NCBI GenBank assembly: GCA_003135995.1
Contig: PNBM01000048.1
Span: forward strand, 252 to 7,863
Length of the DNA: 7,612 bases
Source of the DNA: Ignavibacteriota bacterium
GTDB lineage: Bacteria > Bacteroidota > Ignavibacteria > Tepidaquicellales > Tepidaquicellaceae
Direction: 5' to 3'
Each line of letters starts with the position of its first letter. Position 1 is the stretch's first letter. Below are positions 5,713 through 7,612 of this stretch, piece by piece. The translations under genes were made by a program, and so were the position numbers. The notes beneath the pieces were generated by a model. The model made no database searches. It was not told the DNA's origin and saw only the letters and a list, made by a program, of their open reading frames with translations.

Positions 5713-6171
5713 TTAATTTGCACTCCTCTTTGTTTCAAAAAAACTTTTCAGCATCGAACCGCATTCAAAATCAAGTATTCCGCCGAACACTTTGCACCTG
5801 TGGTTTAAAGATTTATTGTTACTGATATTTATTACGCTTCCGCACGCCCCGCTTTTCAAATCAAATGCGCCGAAATACAAATTATCTATTTTCGACAAGA
5901 CTATTGCACCCGCACACATCGCACAGGGTTCAAGCGTTACGTAAAGTGAACATCCTTTTAATATTTTTGAATCGAGAAAATCCGAAGCAGAAGTAATAGC
6001 AAGAATTTCGCAGTGCGCAGTCGGGTCTTTCAGGGTTTCCACGCGGTTGTGGGCTTTTGCGATAATTCTGTTCTGATAAACAATAACACATCCAATAGGT
6101 ATTTCTTTGTTCTCGTAAGCTTTCTCAGCCTCCCTTAATGCCTGTTTCATAAAATTTTCGTGAACGGTCAT
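5713..6171 (-). CDS. tadA: tRNA-specific adenosine deaminase TadA
   Basis: Cytoplasmic zinc enzyme that deaminates adenosine 34 of tRNA-Arg(ACG) to inosine, allowing one tRNA to read several Arg codons. The 152 residues are a normal length. The cytidine/deoxycytidylate deaminase zinc site is complete: His53 and the proton-shuttling Glu55 in PTAHCE, and Cys83 and Cys86 in LEPCAMCAGA. Asn42 in AHNRVE is the conserved residue of the tRNA adenosine deaminase branch, and DPTAH (49-53) is typical of TadA rather than of guanine or riboflavin deaminases. The one variation is HCE in place of the usual HAE, at a non-catalytic position. The ATG at 6171 puts the N-terminus at the normal TadA position. 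The gene lies 13 bases behind the membrane-anchored deacetylase-like gene on the same strand, so the two are likely co-transcribed. Confidence 0.93.
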   Translation of the reverse strand: MTVHENFMKQALREAEKAYENKEIPIGCVIVYQNRIIAKAHNRVETLKDPTAHCEILAITSASDFLDSKILKGCSLYVTLEPCAMCAGAIVLSKIDNLYFGAFDLKSGACGSVINISNNKSLNHRCKVFGGILDFECGSMLKSFFETKRSAN

Positions 6172-6184
6172 AATGCATTAATTT

Positions 6185-7360
6185 TTATTGTACGGGGTTT
6201 TCAATAATTTTATTTCTTCTCTTTAGTAATTCGCTGAATGTGAAAAATTTATAACCGCGCTTTTTAAGATTATGAACTTCCTTTACATAATTCCAGAAAT
6301 CATCATCAGAAAAATTCACAAGATATATCTGGCTTCTGTTTCCGCTGTTAGTTCTTTTCAAAATGTTCGTGAAAAGGTCATAAATTTTCTTCTTATCATT
6401 TTCATTCGTATTGAATTTAATCAAAATCGTATCCTTGAAGGCTTTTAAATTATATTTCTGAAATTCATCTATAATTTCGTTTTCATATTTATATTGCATT
6501 TTCGGATTCGACATAATAACTCCCCCTGCTTTATCATATTCATAACAAATTGATCGTACTTTTGTTTTCCAGTCTTTTTCGTTCATATCAGTTTTAAACT
6601 CGGGCGTAATATCTTCGGGGGTGCCGATGTCTGCTCTGACAAGGTAATCACGCTTTGACTCGATTACGAGAGTCTGAATGTCCGGTTTGTCTATGTTATC
6701 AGGCAATATCATAGAATATTTTTCTGTGCAATTTAAAATCTTTTCAAGTTGTGAGCGCGATAAATTATCTATCTTATCGAGTATTATGCAGATGTCGGCG
6801 GTTTCGCGTTTTATTTTGTCAGAATAGACAAAATTTATTTTAGCAAGAATTTTTTTTGAAGAATCCGCGGAATGATAAATGTTCATTGCCTGATTGTTGG
6901 TCTTGGGGTCTTCGTAAGTTATATTATCAAAGTTAAGGCTTCTCAGGAAAATGCTTATATCGAGGTCTAACTCTGCAAACGGAAAATCTTTAGGCAGTGA
7001 AACTTCTTTGTTAAACCACATTACACCGGATGCAGCTATAATTTTATGCTCGGGTTGTTTAGGATTTTTTATTTCTTTTTTAGGCTTTTCTTTTTTTGTT
7101 TTTTCCTGAACCGGTTTATCCGATATTTCGCGTATCCAGTCGTTTTTAATTCCATACCTGAACATTATAGAATCTATTTCCGCAGGAATGAGCTTTTTCA
7201 ATGCATCTGTAGAAAGCTGACTTGAAGCAGATAATTCCTGTTTTGATTCAATTTTTACATTTTCATTTTTGTGAACCTTAATCTTAACAAAAAAAAGAAT
7301 CGCACTTGCCAAAACAAGAATTATTAACGCAGTGATTTTTATTTTTAAAGGATTAAACAT
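6185..7360 (-). CDS. Membrane-anchored protein, probable degenerate YibQ-type divergent polysaccharide deacetylase
   Basis: The 391-residue product has an N-terminal transmembrane anchor (about 9-27) with basic flanks, then a charged linker with a Lys/Pro/Glu-rich section (83-105), placing the rest outside the inner membrane. A small domain follows (about 106-181, starting with ASGVMWF). The C-terminal part (about 187-379) has the strand and helix order of divergent polysaccharide deacetylases (YibQ, DUF610). ICIILDKID (190-198) sits where these have I-x-I-V-I-D-D-x-G, and YSMILP (215-220) where they have the T-x-A-I-L-P strand. AGGVIMSNPKM (278-288) corresponds to the GVNNHMGS region, SQIYLVNF (343-350) to the G-x-A-I-x-I-G-H-P strand, and GYKFFTFSEL (369-378) to the terminal G-V-x-F-V-x-x-S-E-L. 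The second Asp of the DD pair is Lys196, and the NNHMGS and GHP histidines are absent, so metal-dependent deacetylation is unlikely. The fold assignment comes from pattern matching by eye and needs a profile search. It precedes tadA by 13 bases, and a palindrome lies just upstream of its start. Confidence 0.5.
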   Translation of the reverse strand: MFNPLKIKITALIILVLASAILFFVKIKVHKNENVKIESKQELSASSQLSTDALKKLIPAEIDSIMFRYGIKNDWIREISDKPVQEKTKKEKPKKEIKNPKQPEHKIIAASGVMWFNKEVSLPKDFPFAELDLDISIFLRSLNFDNITYEDPKTNNQAMNIYHSADSSKKILAKINFVYSDKIKRETADICIILDKIDNLSRSQLEKILNCTEKYSMILPDNIDKPDIQTLVIESKRDYLVRADIGTPEDITPEFKTDMNEKDWKTKVRSICYEYDKAGGVIMSNPKMQYKYENEIIDEFQKYNLKAFKDTILIKFNTNENDKKKIYDLFTNILKRTNSGNRSQIYLVNFSDDDFWNYVKEVHNLKKRGYKFFTFSELLKRRNKIIENPVQ

Positions 7361-7371
7361 AAAATTAAATA

Positions 7372-7398
7372 AATAGTATTATTAAATAATAAACTATT
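7372..7398. promoter_or_regulatory. AT-rich palindrome just upstream of the deacetylase-like gene
   Basis: AATAGT (7372-7377) pairs with ACTATT (7393-7398), and TTATT (7379-7383) with AATAA (7388-7392), leaving one bulged A and a four-base loop: eleven pairs in all. It ends about 11 bases before the minus-strand ATG at 7360. It could be an operator or a 5' untranslated hairpin; being A/T-only apart from two pairs, chance in an AT-rich spacer is possible. Confidence 0.35.
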
Positions 7399-7408
7399 CT
7401 AACATCTT

Positions 7409-7450
7409 CTTTTCCCCAATCCTTGTAGGAGAGGGGTAGGGGAGAGGTTG
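7409..7450 (-). repeat. Pyrimidine-rich palindromic dispersed repeat, copy 2
   Basis: Read on the minus strand this matches copy 1 at 4349-4390: AACCTCTCCCCT, then CCCCTCTCCT (7436-7427), an ACA loop, and AGGATTGGGG (7423-7414). The right arm has diverged from AGGAGAGGGG to AGGATTGGGG, leaving a three-base mismatch inside the stem, so this copy would fold less stably. It lies between the right-edge gene and the deacetylase-like gene. Confidence 0.7.
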
Positions 7451-7463
7451 AAAATTTACCGCC

Positions 7464-7503
7464 GTTGTTGGTGTTAGCATGTTATTTATGCGTCACCAAC
7501 AAC
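7464..7503. repeat. Strong hairpin with 10-bp perfect arms, at the 3' end of the right-edge gene
   Basis: GTTGTTGGTG (7464-7473) is the exact reverse complement of CACCAACAAC (7494-7503). Inside the 20-base loop a second stem, GCAT (7477-7480) with ATGC (7488-7491), can form. The element begins seven bases after the stop codon of the minus-strand gene entering from the right, the position of a 3' end hairpin. No clear T-run follows on the minus strand, so stabilisation or rho-independent pausing is only possible. A related fragment occurs at 952-966. Confidence 0.65.
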
Positions 7504-7510
7504 ATTTAAA

Positions 7511-7612
7511 TCAAACATTTGTACCCGAAATATCTGAATTAGACATCTCTTCACGGATTTTCAAAAAAATATCCCCGGCATTTTCTATTTTATCATAACT
7601 GAGAGTCGAAAT
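7511..7612 (-). CDS. C-terminal end of an unidentified gene (partial, runs off the window)
   Basis: On the minus strand an open frame from the window edge encodes 33 residues and stops at TGA (7513-7511). It reads ISTLSYDKIENAGDIFLKI, then REEMSNSDISGTNV. The mix of charged and hydrophobic positions looks like a real amphipathic helix followed by a polar tail, and the stop is closely followed by a strong hairpin, both consistent with a genuine gene end. Too little is visible to name a family. It probably lies upstream of the deacetylase-like gene on the same strand, about 150 bases away. Confidence 0.6.
   Translation of the reverse strand: MSTLSYDKIENAGDIFLKIREEMSNSDISGTNV

Overview
The window looks like a stretch of ordinary chromosome from a low-GC (about one third GC by eye) member of the Bacteroidota/Ignavibacteriota group. 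Three things point there. The subtilisin is of the Bacteroidota type, with a DDDGNGY-V-DD-x-HGWNF block after the catalytic Asp. A secreted metallopeptidase-like protein ends in a domain resembling the type IX secretion (Por) sorting domain. Most starts lack a Shine-Dalgarno sequence. Placement at class level (Ignavibacteria-like) is inference; there is no rRNA or other marker here to settle it.

Layout, left to right. Positions 1-105 hold a short heptanucleotide repeat and an AT-rich leader. Then comes a plus-strand gene for the gamma subunit of a 2-oxoacid:ferredoxin oxidoreductase (106-666). A 345-base stretch without a convincing gene carries direct and inverted repeats, and leads to a small plus-strand hypothetical gene (1012-1242). 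A secreted subtilase (1305-2990, minus) converges on it. A 175-base AT-rich divergent spacer separates the subtilase from a short-chain polyprenyl diphosphate synthase (3166-4155, plus). About 250 bases of repeat-derived hairpins follow. Next are two closely spaced plus-strand genes, HPr (4406-4672) and a secreted M15-like peptidase (4681-5649), ending at a likely intrinsic terminator. The right part is on the minus strand: a partial gene entering from the right edge (7511-7612), a hairpin- and repeat-rich spacer (7361-7510), a membrane-anchored protein that looks like a degenerate YibQ-type polysaccharide deacetylase (6185-7360), and tRNA adenosine deaminase TadA (5713-6171) 13 bases behind it.

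Functionally this is housekeeping: central carbon/ferredoxin metabolism, isoprenoid synthesis, phosphocarrier regulation, tRNA editing, and cell-envelope or secreted proteins. I see no phage, transposase, CRISPR array, toxin-antitoxin pair or defence system. The points most worth a second look are the deacetylase-like protein without its metal-binding residues, the HPr/peptidase pair with a strong hairpin and a three-codon mini-ORF at its 5' end, and three families of short dispersed hairpin repeats placed at gene ends.
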